DNA of 64,000 nucleotides from positions 1 to 64,000 of the forward strand of contig NZ_JALPRD010000005.1 in the NCBI RefSeq assembly GCF_023197165.1. Direction: 5' to 3'. This document shows positions 35,274 to 42,591 of the stretch, piece by piece; within the stretch, counting starts at the first letter, position 1, and each line of letters starts with the position of its first letter. Origin of the DNA: Sphingopyxis sp. MSC1_008. GTDB lineage: Bacteria > Pseudomonadota > Alphaproteobacteria > Sphingomonadales > Sphingomonadaceae. The notes below the pieces were generated by a model. The model did not search any database. It was given only the letters and a program-made list of their open reading frames with translations, and had not been told where the DNA came from. A program made the translations under genes and the position numbers.

Positions 35274-35936
35274 ATGAAACTGCTGCATGTCGATGCGAGC
35301 CCCAAGAGCGAAAACTCGAGCTCGCGAACGCTCTCGCGCTATTTCGTCGACCAGCTTCGCGCGCGTCTGCCGTTGCTGTCGATCGACTATCTGGATCTCG
35401 CGGCGGAGGCTCCGCCCGCGATAACCGAACTGTTCGCACGCGCGACCTACACGCCAGCCGACGAGCGGACCGCCGAGATGCGCGAGGCGCTGAAAGTGTC
35501 CGATGCGCTGTGCGCGCGCCTGCTGGGCGCCGACGCGCTGCTCTTTGCGATGCCGATGCACAATTGGACGATGCCCGCGGCGTTCAAGGCGTTCGTCGAT
35601 ACGATCGTGCGCGGCGGCCTGACCTATGTTGCGACAGACGACGGGCGGTACGTCGGCACGCTCGGTGGCAGGAAGACGCTGTTCCTGACGACGCGCGGGG
35701 TCGACCTGCGGCCCGGAACGCCCTTTGTGGCGATGGACGCGCTGACGCCTTCGCTTCGTGCCGCGTTCGGATTCATCGGCGTCAGCGATCCCGTTTTCGT
35801 CGATGCCCAGCCGATGCAATTCGCGCACGAGGTCGAACGGGCCGCGGCGATGCGGCGCGCCAGAGTAGAGCTTTCCACGCTCGCCGAAGCCTGGGGGAGC
35901 ATCGAGCCACGCGCCGCGCTGTCCAAGGTGGGCTAG
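35274..35936 (+). CDS. azoR: FMN-dependent NADH-azoreductase/quinone reductase (AzoR family)
   Basis: A 220-aa flavodoxin-fold enzyme that reduces quinones and azo compounds by two electrons. The FMN-binding N-terminus KLLHVDASPKSENSSSRTLSRYF, the MHNWTMPAAFKAFVDTIVRGG motif (about residues 94-114) and the central KTLFLTTRG strand are family-typical. It has an AGGAGG ribosome binding site 12 nt after the MocR stop, so it is the regulator's immediate operon partner and probable target. It protects against electrophilic quinones. Confidence 0.92.
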   Translation: MKLLHVDASPKSENSSSRTLSRYFVDQLRARLPLLSIDYLDLAAEAPPAITELFARATYTPADERTAEMREALKVSDALCARLLGADALLFAMPMHNWTMPAAFKAFVDTIVRGGLTYVATDDGRYVGTLGGRKTLFLTTRGVDLRPGTPFVAMDALTPSLRAAFGFIGVSDPVFVDAQPMQFAHEVERAAAMRRARVELSTLAEAWGSIEPRAALSKVG

Positions 35937-35943
35937 CACCCAC

Positions 35944-35953
35944 GGTACAATCA
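35944..35953. promoter_or_regulatory. GGTACAATCA box downstream of azoR
   Basis: This 10-mer is identical to the one at 41398-41407 upstream of the NmrA-type SDR gene. It sits in the 98-nt gap between azoR and the small acetyltransferase gene, where a promoter would be expected. Candidate site for the MocR regulator; evidence is the exact repeat only. Confidence 0.3.
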
Positions 35954-36034
35954 TATCACCAGCCCTTGGGTCTGTTGCGCCGATACGGCGGGCGTAGGCT
36001 GTTCACATCTCTCTCAAAGGAAAGGTGAGCTGCC

Positions 36035-36319
36035 ATGGACGCCGAAGTTTTCGACAATGCCGAAAAACGCTGTTTCGAACTCGATCTGCCCGACGGTTCG
36101 ACCGCAGCCGCATTTTACCGCGTCGACGAGGAGGACAGGCTGGTCCTGATCCACACCGAGGTGCCGTCGGAATTCTGGGGCATGGGCATCGCGTCGCAGC
36201 TCGCGGAAGGCGCGTTTCACCTGATGCGGCAAACGGGCCGCAAGGCGATCCTCCGCTGCCAGTTCATGGTCAATTTCTTTGGCCGCCATCCCGAATTCGC
36301 CGACGTCGTCGCGGGCTGA
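36035..36319 (+). CDS. Small GNAT-fold acetyltransferase (YjdJ/COG2388 type)
   Basis: A 94-aa protein of the minimal GNAT group: DRLVLIHTEVPSEFWGMGIASQLAEGAFHLM (acetyl-CoA-binding turn about residues 47-55) and KAILRCQFMVNFFGRHPEFADVV are family hallmarks. Members are often fused or linked to redox and stress genes; the acceptor is unknown. A purine-rich GGAAAGG precedes the ATG, and a DUF1810 gene follows after 12 nt. Confidence 0.88.
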   Translation: MDAEVFDNAEKRCFELDLPDGSTAAAFYRVDEEDRLVLIHTEVPSEFWGMGIASQLAEGAFHLMRQTGRKAILRCQFMVNFFGRHPEFADVVAG

Positions 36320-36331
36320 TCGGAGGTCGTC

Positions 36332-36754
36332 ATGATCGACGAATATCATCTCGAACGCTTCGTCGCCGCGCAAGCCGCTGCCTATGACGACGCGATCGAC
36401 ATCCTCCGCCGCGGCGCGATGTGTACGCCCTATATGGATTTCATCTTCCCGCGGCTGGGGAGCGAGGATAGCGACGACAACATCTATGCGCTCTCGTCGC
36501 TCGACGAGGCACGCGCCTATCTCGATTTCGCGCCGCTCGGAGGCCGCTACCGCGAGTGCGTCGAAACGCTCTTCCGCCTGGTGCAGACGAGCGCGCGCGA
36601 GGTGTTCGGCGACGTCGACGCGGCGAAGCTCCACGCCTCGCTCACCCTGTTTGCCGAGGCGTCGAATGAAGTGTTGCTGCGATCGGTGCTCATCACCTGG
36701 TTCGACAATATGGTCGACGAGGACACGATCGTCCGCATCAACCGCGACGGCTGA
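36332..36754 (+). CDS. DUF1810 protein
   Basis: A 140-aa protein of the DUF1810 family: FVAAQAAAYDDAIDILRRGAM, a FIFPRLG core, SSLDEARAYLDFAPLGGRYRECVETL, and KLHASLTLFAEAS near the C-terminus, in family order. The usual aromatic HWMWFIFPQ is here PYMDFIFPR. Function is unknown; eukaryotic relatives link to NADAR-type calcium-dependent proteins. GGAGG Shine-Dalgarno; likely cotranscribed with the acetyltransferase. It converges on the NmrA-type SDR gene. Confidence 0.85.
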   Translation: MIDEYHLERFVAAQAAAYDDAIDILRRGAMCTPYMDFIFPRLGSEDSDDNIYALSSLDEARAYLDFAPLGGRYRECVETLFRLVQTSAREVFGDVDAAKLHASLTLFAEASNEVLLRSVLITWFDNMVDEDTIVRINRDG

Positions 36755-36757
36755 CGA

Positions 36758-37507
36758 TCAGGCGAAGGCGATCCATTCGCGCAGCCAGTCGTCGAACCGC
36801 GTCGGCGCAAGGCGCGGACGATTGCAGATGAGCGGCTCGCCATCGAAGTGTGCGCCAAAATAGAGCGCATCGGGGTCGACCGAAATCCAGCGTGGATCCT
36901 CATTGGCGGTGAGGATTTCGAGCGCAAGGTCTGCAAGACCGAAGGTGTCGGGCCCGGCAATCTCGACAATATCGTTCGCCGGCGCTTCGGTCACGAGGTC
37001 GGCGAGTGCTGCAACGACATCGTCGGCGGCGACGGGCTGCATGGTGACGGGCGCGAGCGGCATCCGGTCGCCCTCGCCGCTCGCGTCGACGATCTTGTAG
37101 ACGAACTCGAAAAAGGGCGTCGACCGGATGATCGTGAAGGGGACGCCGGCGCCCAAGACCCGCTCCTCCTGATCGCGTTTCGCCTGGAAATAGCCGCCCT
37201 TCAGCGTGCCCGCACCGACCGCCGACAGCGCGATGAAATGCCCGACCGAAGCCGCGCGGGCCGCGGCCAATATGTTATCGCTCGAAGCCGCGAAGAAGCG
37301 CCGCATATCGGCGGCGTCGCCATAGCCCGAGTTCGACGCATCGACGACGACGTCGGCGCCTTCGAGCGCTTCGGCCAGCCCCTCGCCGCTGATCGTGTTG
37401 ACGCCGGTCGATCGGGCGGCGGCGACGACGTCATGTCCTTCTTCGCGCAAGCGCGCGGCGAGGCGGCGGCCGATCAGGCCGGTTCCTCCGATGATGGTGA
37501 TTTTCAT
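36758..37507 (-). CDS. NmrA-type atypical SDR / NAD(P)-binding protein (paralogue A)
   Basis: A 249-aa Rossmann protein without a classical YxxxK site. The N-terminus MKITIIGGTGLIGRRLAARL binds NAD(P); TGVNTISGEGLAEALEGADVVVD and FTIIRSTPFFEFVYKIVD identify the NmrA/complex-I-NDUFA9-like group that senses redox state or reduces quinones. It is a clear paralogue of the gene at 40512-41270. A long frame extends upstream, but ATG 37507 gives the conserved N-terminus. Confidence 0.88.
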   Translation of the reverse strand: MKITIIGGTGLIGRRLAARLREEGHDVVAAARSTGVNTISGEGLAEALEGADVVVDASNSGYGDAADMRRFFAASSDNILAAARAASVGHFIALSAVGAGTLKGGYFQAKRDQEERVLGAGVPFTIIRSTPFFEFVYKIVDASGEGDRMPLAPVTMQPVAADDVVAALADLVTEAPANDIVEIAGPDTFGLADLALEILTANEDPRWISVDPDALYFGAHFDGEPLICNRPRLAPTRFDDWLREWIAFA

Positions 37508-37589
37508 GGCGCTTCTCCGCAGTACGTGCCCCGAGCTTAGGCCCGAGGTGCGACGCACGGCAGAACCGAGACGCGACAATCGCCCTGCA

Positions 37590-38813
37590 CTAAGCGGGCG
37601 TTTGCTCTCCGGCCGGACCGGCATCGCCCCATCCCGCTTCGGTCGCCTCGAAGCGCGATCCGGTCTCGAGCGTGCGATGCACGGGGCAGCGATCGGCCAC
37701 GCCGAGCAGCTCGGCATGCTGCGCTTCGTCGATCGCGCCCTCGATCTCGACGCGGCGGCTAAAGACGTCGGGTTTCTCGGCGCCCTTGTCCTTGCGGTGC
37801 GTCACACCCGTGCGGATCCGCTCGACCGGCCAGCCTTTGCGATCGGCATAGAGGCGCAAGGTCATCGTCGTACAGGCGGCGAGCGCGGCGGAGAGCAGGT
37901 TGAAGGGCGTCGGGCCTGACCCCAGACCGCCCGCGCTCTCGGGCTCGTCGGCGATGAACGCCGCCTTCCCTGCCCGCATCGCGAGCTGGAATTTACCGAG
38001 CCGCGTTTCCTCGGCCTCGGCGTCGAACTGGCTGGCGGCGGTCGGTGGCATCGCGGGCAAATAGCGCCCGGCCCAAGCCGAGATCATGTCGGCGGCGAAA
38101 TCGGCGTCGCGCGCATTGCTGAGCAGGTGATCGGCGCCGTCGAGCGAGACGAAGCTCTTGGGATGCTTGGCCGCGAGGTAGAGGCTGGTCACATTCTCGA
38201 TCCCGACCACCTGATCGATCGGCGAGTGGAGCAGCAGCAACGGCCGCTTCAGCGCCGCGACGCGCGCGCCCTGATCCTGCTCGCGGAGATTTTTGACGAA
38301 CTCCTTGCGGACGGTGAAGGGCCGGCTGCCGATCGCCACGACGCCGCTTCCTTCGTGCTCGATCTTCGCCAACCCTGCTGGATCGAACTGGTGGAGCGCA
38401 TGTTCGACGTCGAACGGCGCCGCAATCGTCGCGACGGCGTGGATGCCGGGCAGCGACCCCGCCGCGGCCAGCGCCGCCGCCCCGCCGAGGCTATGCCCGA
38501 CGAGCAGCATCGGGGGCATTCCCGCGGCGGTCATCGCGTCGGCCGCGGCGCCCAGATCCTTGACGTTATGGCTGAAACCCGCCGATCCGAAGTCACCCTC
38601 GCTGGCGCCAAGCCCGGTGAAATCGAAGCGGAGGACGCCGATGCCGGCCCCGGCCAGACGCCGCGAAATCCGCACCGCCGCCTTATTGTCCTTCCCGCAC
38701 GTGAAGCAGTGCGCGAACAGCGCCCACGCCTTGGTCGAACCGACGGGAAGTTCGAGCCGGCCCGACAGGCGATCGCCATCGCCATTGAGAAAATCAAAGG
38801 GACGCGTCGGCAT
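37590..38813 (-). CDS. Fused alpha/beta hydrolase-OsmC family protein
   Basis: A 407-aa natural fusion. The N-terminal ~250 residues are an alpha/beta hydrolase (CFTCGKDNKAAVRISRRLAG; nucleophile in LVGHSLGGAAALAA, about residue 105; LLLHSPIDQVVG; GADHLL). The C-terminal ~150 residues are OsmC-like, with redox cysteines in LAACTTMTLRLYADRKGW and in DRCPVHRTL. OsmC proteins reduce organic hydroperoxides; the hydrolase may release the fatty-acid hydroperoxide. GGAGATAGCG precedes the ATG. Known fusion type, consistent with the stress cluster. Confidence 0.92.
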   Translation of the reverse strand: MPTRPFDFLNGDGDRLSGRLELPVGSTKAWALFAHCFTCGKDNKAAVRISRRLAGAGIGVLRFDFTGLGASEGDFGSAGFSHNVKDLGAAADAMTAAGMPPMLLVGHSLGGAAALAAAGSLPGIHAVATIAAPFDVEHALHQFDPAGLAKIEHEGSGVVAIGSRPFTVRKEFVKNLREQDQGARVAALKRPLLLLHSPIDQVVGIENVTSLYLAAKHPKSFVSLDGADHLLSNARDADFAADMISAWAGRYLPAMPPTAASQFDAEAEETRLGKFQLAMRAGKAAFIADEPESAGGLGSGPTPFNLLSAALAACTTMTLRLYADRKGWPVERIRTGVTHRKDKGAEKPDVFSRRVEIEGAIDEAQHAELLGVADRCPVHRTLETGSRFEATEAGWGDAGPAGEQTPA

Positions 38814-38830
38814 CGCTATCTCCGGTCACT

Positions 38831-38855
38831 GCTAGGTTGATCCATCCGGCCTAGC
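38831..38855. repeat. Inverted repeat upstream of the OsmC fusion gene
   Basis: Arms GCTAGG (38831-38836) and CCTAGC (38850-38855) are separated by 13 nt and lie 18 nt before the OsmC-fusion start on the minus strand. The place suits an operator or an RNA hairpin. Only the symmetry supports it. Confidence 0.35.
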
Positions 38856-38880
38856 ACAGATTGCCAGAAGGCAAGAGATG

Positions 38881-39465
38881 TCAGGTGAGCCCTTCGGCCT
38901 TGAGCGTGGCCCGTACCGCGGGCCGGGCGTTCAGCCGCTCGTGGATCGCGGCGATCGCGGGCGGGATTTCGACGCCGAAGCGTTCGGCCCAGCGGGTGTT
39001 CACGAACAGATAGAAATCGGCGACGGTCGGCTGGTCGCTGAACAGATAGTCGCCCTTGATCGTGTCGCCGAGATAGCGCATCCGCGCCGTGATATAGGCG
39101 CTCGCGACCGCCTTTTGTTCGTCGGTTCCATTGTGCCAGAAGGGCTTGTAGCTCTTGTGGAGTTCGGTCGAAATATAGGCGAGCGCCTCGACAAGCCGCG
39201 TGCGGCCGAGCGGGCCCTCGACGCCGAACTGCGGATAGACGCCCGCCAGATAATCGAGAACGGCGATATTCTCGGTCACGACTTCGCCATTGTCGAGCTG
39301 CAGCGCAGGGACATAGCCCTTGCGCGTCACGCCGTTGAAATCGGTGCCGCTCGCGGTGATCTTCGTCCTGATGTCGACGCTCTCATTCTCGAACGGCGCG
39401 CCGGCCTCGTGGAACAGGATATGGGCGGCCAGACTACAGGCCCAGGGGCAATAATAGAGTTTCAT
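38881..39465 (-). CDS. Glutathione S-transferase (beta class-like)
   Basis: A 194-aa GST. The thioredoxin-like N-domain begins KLYYCPWACSLAAHILFHEAG with the beta-class active-site Cys, and has GYVPALQLDNGEVVTENIAVLDYLA (cis-Pro and glutathione-contact Glu/Asn). The helical C-domain has DQPTVADFYLFV with the N-capping Asp. It conjugates or reduces electrophiles. An AGGAGATG ribosome binding site precedes ATG 39465. It lies inside the stress cluster, 104 nt after the AhpD-like gene. Confidence 0.93.
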   Translation of the reverse strand: MKLYYCPWACSLAAHILFHEAGAPFENESVDIRTKITASGTDFNGVTRKGYVPALQLDNGEVVTENIAVLDYLAGVYPQFGVEGPLGRTRLVEALAYISTELHKSYKPFWHNGTDEQKAVASAYITARMRYLGDTIKGDYLFSDQPTVADFYLFVNTRWAERFGVEIPPAIAAIHERLNARPAVRATLKAEGLT

Positions 39466-39570
39466 CGATCATCTCCTGACGTGGGAGCCGCTGGGACACC
39501 GGAGGGCGGCGCCCCAGCGGCCGGGGTCGGTGCTGGACGGCAGGGTCGGCAGGCCCAGCACCTCGGGGGC

Positions 39571-40029
39571 TTATGCCGCGGCAGCCTGCTCGGCCGGGTG
39601 GACCGCGCGAAGACTGATCTGGACGGTGTTCCAGAAATTGATCGCGGCGATCGCGACGGTCAGATAGGCGATCTGCTTGTCGTCGAAATGCGCTTTCAAC
39701 AGCTCATAATCGTCGTCCGGCGCACCGGTTTCGGCGATGCCGGTCAGCGATTCCGTCCAGTTCAGCGCGGCGCGCTCGCGGTCGGTAAAGAGCGGCGATT
39801 CGCGCCAGGCGTCGAGCAGGTGGATGCGCATATGGCTTTCGCCATGCTTCACGGCATCGGTGACGTGCATATGGATGCAGAAGGCGCAGCCGTTGATCTG
39901 CGATGCGCGCAGCTTCACCAACTCGATCAGGCTGTGCTCGATGCCCGAATTTTCGAACGTCGCTTCGACGGCGAGCATCGCCTTCATCGCATCGGGCGCG
40001 GCCTGGAAGATATTCATACGCGGAGTCAT
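39571..40029 (-). CDS. AhpD-like carboxymuconolactone decarboxylase family protein
   Basis: A 152-aa helical protein with the redox motif CAFCIHMH (about residues 48-55), the C-x-x-C-x-x-x-H signature of alkylhydroperoxidase AhpD. The segment IELVKLRASQINGCAFCI is characteristic. It probably acts as a peroxidase or disulfide reductase. Of two close ATGs, the one at 40029 stands 6 nt from AGGAGA and is preferred over 40035. It is 28 nt after the small membrane-protein gene. Confidence 0.9.
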   Translation of the reverse strand: MTPRMNIFQAAPDAMKAMLAVEATFENSGIEHSLIELVKLRASQINGCAFCIHMHVTDAVKHGESHMRIHLLDAWRESPLFTDRERAALNWTESLTGIAETGAPDDDYELLKAHFDDKQIAYLTVAIAAINFWNTVQISLRAVHPAEQAAAA

Positions 40030-40057
40030 TGTCATTCTCCTGAATTGCTTGGGGGAG

Positions 40058-40483
40058 TTACAGTGTGGAGGTGATGCGCGTCCGCTCCTGGCGCGCGTCG
40101 GCGATGGCCCAGACGCTCAACAATGCCGTAAGGATCGCGGGCAAGGTGACCGCCGGAAAATCGCGGGCGATTGCGTCGGGACCGCAGATGCCCACCGCGA
40201 CTTCCCAGAAGTGGAAGAGCGCATGACCCCAGAGCCAGAGGGTCGCGGCCGTCCACAGCAGCACGCGATATTGCGGGCGAAAGGCGCCGACGAGGAGCGA
40301 CGTTCCGACGAAGAGGAAGATGAGCCCGATGTCGCGGATGAAGTGCTGGTTGAACGGGCCGGTCGTCGTGACGCCGGGGACCGCGAGATACCAGTCGGCG
40401 GGCGACCAGAGCATATACAGCCCGTTCGCCTCGGCGCCGATGCCGAGGATCACGGCGGTCCAGATACAAATCGTCTTGAGCAT
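40058..40483 (-). CDS. Hypothetical four-span membrane protein
   Basis: A 141-aa protein with four hydrophobic segments (TICIWTAVILGIGAEANGLYML; DIGLIFLFVGTSLLVGAF; LLWTAATLWLWGHALFHFWEVAVG; TLPAILTALLSVWAIA). The FIRDIGLIFLF and HALFHFWE segments recall small DUF-type membrane proteins near AhpD/NmrA genes, but I cannot name the family. GGGAGATCACC precedes the ATG. It is part of the minus-strand series starting at 41270. Confidence 0.75.
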   Translation of the reverse strand: MLKTICIWTAVILGIGAEANGLYMLWSPADWYLAVPGVTTTGPFNQHFIRDIGLIFLFVGTSLLVGAFRPQYRVLLWTAATLWLWGHALFHFWEVAVGICGPDAIARDFPAVTLPAILTALLSVWAIADARQERTRITSTL

Positions 40484-40511
40484 GGTGATCTCCCTTTGGG
40501 ATCGCTGATGA

Positions 40512-41270
40512 TTATTTCTTCGGCGGCGGCGGGACGTTTTCGAGCCACCAGTCGAAGCGCGTCGAACCGAGCTTGGCACCCGGGCCCGGGATCAGCGAGT
40601 CATCCTCGAGCCGCAGCCCGAAATAGCGCGCCTCGGGATCTACCACGATCGAACGCGTGTCACCGTCGAACGCCATCACCTTGCCGATGATTTCGTCGAG
40701 GTGGAATTTCTCGGGTCCGCCGATCTCGACGATCGTGTTGGCCGGCTGCGCGAGCGCAACCGCGGTCACCGCTTCGGCGACATCCTCGGCCGCCATCGGC
40801 TGGATGTAAGCGTGCGAAAGATGGATTTGGTCGCCGACCACGGCCGACTGGCCGATGCCGCGCAGGAATTCCATGAACTGCGTCGCGTGGAGGATCGTGT
40901 AGGGAATACCGCTAGCGCGGATCAGTTCTTCCTGCGCCTGCTTCGCGAGGAAATAGGGACTGACCCCCATTTTTTCGGTGCCGACGACCGACAGCGCGAT
41001 ATGATGTCCGACGCCCGCGGCCTTTTCGGCCTCGGCGACATTCTGGCCCGCGGTCTTGAAGAAATCGATCGCGGCCTCGTCGAAGGTCGGCGAGTTGGCG
41101 AGATCGACGACGACCTCGGCGCCGGTCAGCGCCTCGGCAAGTCCCTCGCCGGTCAGCGTGTTGACGCCGGTATTGGGCGCGGCGGCGACCGCCTGATGCC
41201 CAAGCGCGTTCAGTTTGCTGACGACCTTCGAACCGATAAGCCCGGTTCCGCCGATTACCACGATCTTCAT
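40512..41270 (-). CDS. NmrA-type atypical SDR / NAD(P)-binding protein (paralogue B)
   Basis: A 252-aa Rossmann protein: MKIVVIGGTGLIGSKVVSKL for NAD(P) binding, TGVNTLTGEGLAEALTGAEVVVD, SGIPYTILHATQFMEFLRGI and a C-terminal FDWWLENV. Paralogous to the product of 36758-37507. It is the first gene of a minus-strand series with the membrane protein, AhpD, GST and OsmC-fusion genes, and the inverted GTACCA/TGGTAC pair lies 100 nt upstream. Inferred role: redox-linked reductase or sensor. Confidence 0.88.
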   Translation of the reverse strand: MKIVVIGGTGLIGSKVVSKLNALGHQAVAAAPNTGVNTLTGEGLAEALTGAEVVVDLANSPTFDEAAIDFFKTAGQNVAEAEKAAGVGHHIALSVVGTEKMGVSPYFLAKQAQEELIRASGIPYTILHATQFMEFLRGIGQSAVVGDQIHLSHAYIQPMAAEDVAEAVTAVALAQPANTIVEIGGPEKFHLDEIIGKVMAFDGDTRSIVVDPEARYFGLRLEDDSLIPGPGAKLGSTRFDWWLENVPPPPKK

Positions 41271-41660
41271 GGCACTTGCCCTTTCCCTGCGACGACGCCG
41301 AATGCGTCCGTTGCATTGGGAATAGCCGGGCGGCCGGGCGGGCTGCAGACCTGAGAGGTGCGAAAGCCACTGTACCATCCGATCTTTTGGTGCCGTTGGT
41401 ACAATCAGGCGGTCAATTCTCGAACCTTACCGAAGAAAGCGCGCGCTGCTCTAACGCGTTCATCGAGACGGACCGCGACCCTCCCCCTCCCTGCGCGGTC
41501 CGCCTCGACCCATCGGCATAATGCTGTGAACTTTGTGGAGCCGTGTTAATCGGACGCGACAGAGATGATGAACGCGGGGATTTTTCCGTTTTCTCCCTGC
41601 GGCCAACGAATTGGCAGGCGAGCATCCTACCTGTCCGGCTCCCTTTTTCTCAAAGACCGG
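41271..41660. other. 390-nt intergenic region with candidate promoter
   Basis: No credible gene is present on either strand; the frames here lack ribosome binding sites and family resemblance. The right part receives the 3' end of the SGNH hydrolase transcript, and the left part must hold the promoter of the NmrA-type gene at 41270. The inverted GTACCA boxes are listed separately. Confidence 0.6.
41371..41407. promoter_or_regulatory. Inverted GTACCA/TGGTAC pair upstream of paralogue B
   Basis: TGTACCA (41371-41377) and TGGTACA (41397-41403) are perfect 7-bp inverted repeats 19 nt apart, 100-130 nt before the NmrA-type SDR start. The right box extends to GGTACAATCA, repeated exactly at 35944-35953. 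Candidate site for the MocR regulator encoded 7 kb away. Confidence 0.45.
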
Positions 41661-42590
41661 TTACCCGTTCGCGAGCGTATCGCGCGCAACGCGTTGTAGC
41701 GCCGCCGCCTGCGCGTCCGAAAGCCCCAATTCGTCGGCGCCCTTTTCCTTAGGCCCGAGCGTCGTCGGATCGACGCCGGTGATCGCGCCGAAGGTCACGA
41801 GCGCCGAGAGATAATAGCCCGCGACGCTGGCGTGATAATGGTCGTACGCCCACAGATCGAGCTGGCCATAGCCGATCCCGTCATAGGGATTGGGGTCGGC
41901 GACGCCGTCGGCCATTGCGCGGCTCCATGCCTGGCCGACCGGCACGATACCCGCCACGGACGGATTGGCGGATCGTGCGCGGTCGGCCGCGGCGCGGAGG
42001 TCATCGGCCATCGCCGTCACCGGCTTTCCGTACCAATGGCCCCCGGATTTATATGTCTGGTCGGCGCGCGTCCAAGTCGACGCGAGCCGGATGTCGACCG
42101 CCGGATTGCGCGCCTTGAACAGCGCCGACAGCCGTGCGACGTCGCGCAGGTAATTGGCGGGATCGCCCGGCCTGGCCCGGTCCAATACGCTCAATTCCTG
42201 CAGCACCACAATGTCCCACGACCGGTCGAAGAGCTGGCGCCGTTCGTCGTAATGAAAGCCCAGCGTCTTTCCGCCCTGCGTTTCGAGGCTGACCCGATAG
42301 TCGAGCCCCGCCTGCTCGGCGAAGAGCTTGAACAGCGCGGGCACGCCGCCATAGCCCGCGTTGTTGAGGTCGGTGACCGAGCCCGCGCGCCAGTTGCGCG
42401 CGGCCGAATGCGCGCCCTGGGTGAAGCTGTTACCGATGAACAGGACCGTCCTTGGCGCCGCCTTTGCCGAATCGGAGGAGGTCGCGCCGGCGGCGGTCGG
42501 CGCGGGCGCGCTCTCCTTTGCCGTTGCCGCCGGCGCGGCGGCGAGCGCGGCAGCGCCGATCAGAAACCAGATGCCGTGCCCGTATTTCAT
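41661..42590 (-). CDS. Secreted SGNH-type hydrolase
   Basis: A 309-aa protein with signal peptide (WFLIGAAALAAAPAATA) and an SGNH fold. The nucleophile block is TVLFIGNSFTQGAHS (Ser about residue 54); VVLQELSVLD and the C-terminal Asp/His pair in AYDHYHASVAGYYLSALV complete the site. Family members deacylate carbohydrates or hydrolyse esters. It starts 1 nt after the TonB-receptor stop and is the last gene of the dctA-receptor-hydrolase operon, so it may release a dicarboxylate or its carrier in the periplasm. Confidence 0.82.
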   Translation of the reverse strand: MKYGHGIWFLIGAAALAAAPAATAKESAPAPTAAGATSSDSAKAAPRTVLFIGNSFTQGAHSAARNWRAGSVTDLNNAGYGGVPALFKLFAEQAGLDYRVSLETQGGKTLGFHYDERRQLFDRSWDIVVLQELSVLDRARPGDPANYLRDVARLSALFKARNPAVDIRLASTWTRADQTYKSGGHWYGKPVTAMADDLRAAADRARSANPSVAGIVPVGQAWSRAMADGVADPNPYDGIGYGQLDLWAYDHYHASVAGYYLSALVTFGAITGVDPTTLGPKEKGADELGLSDAQAAALQRVARDTLANG

Positions 42591-42591
42591 A

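Noticed and set aside
38878-40074. 398-codon plus-strand frame over the GST and AhpD genes
   Set aside because: Shadow of two well-supported minus-strand genes; no ribosome binding site or family match.
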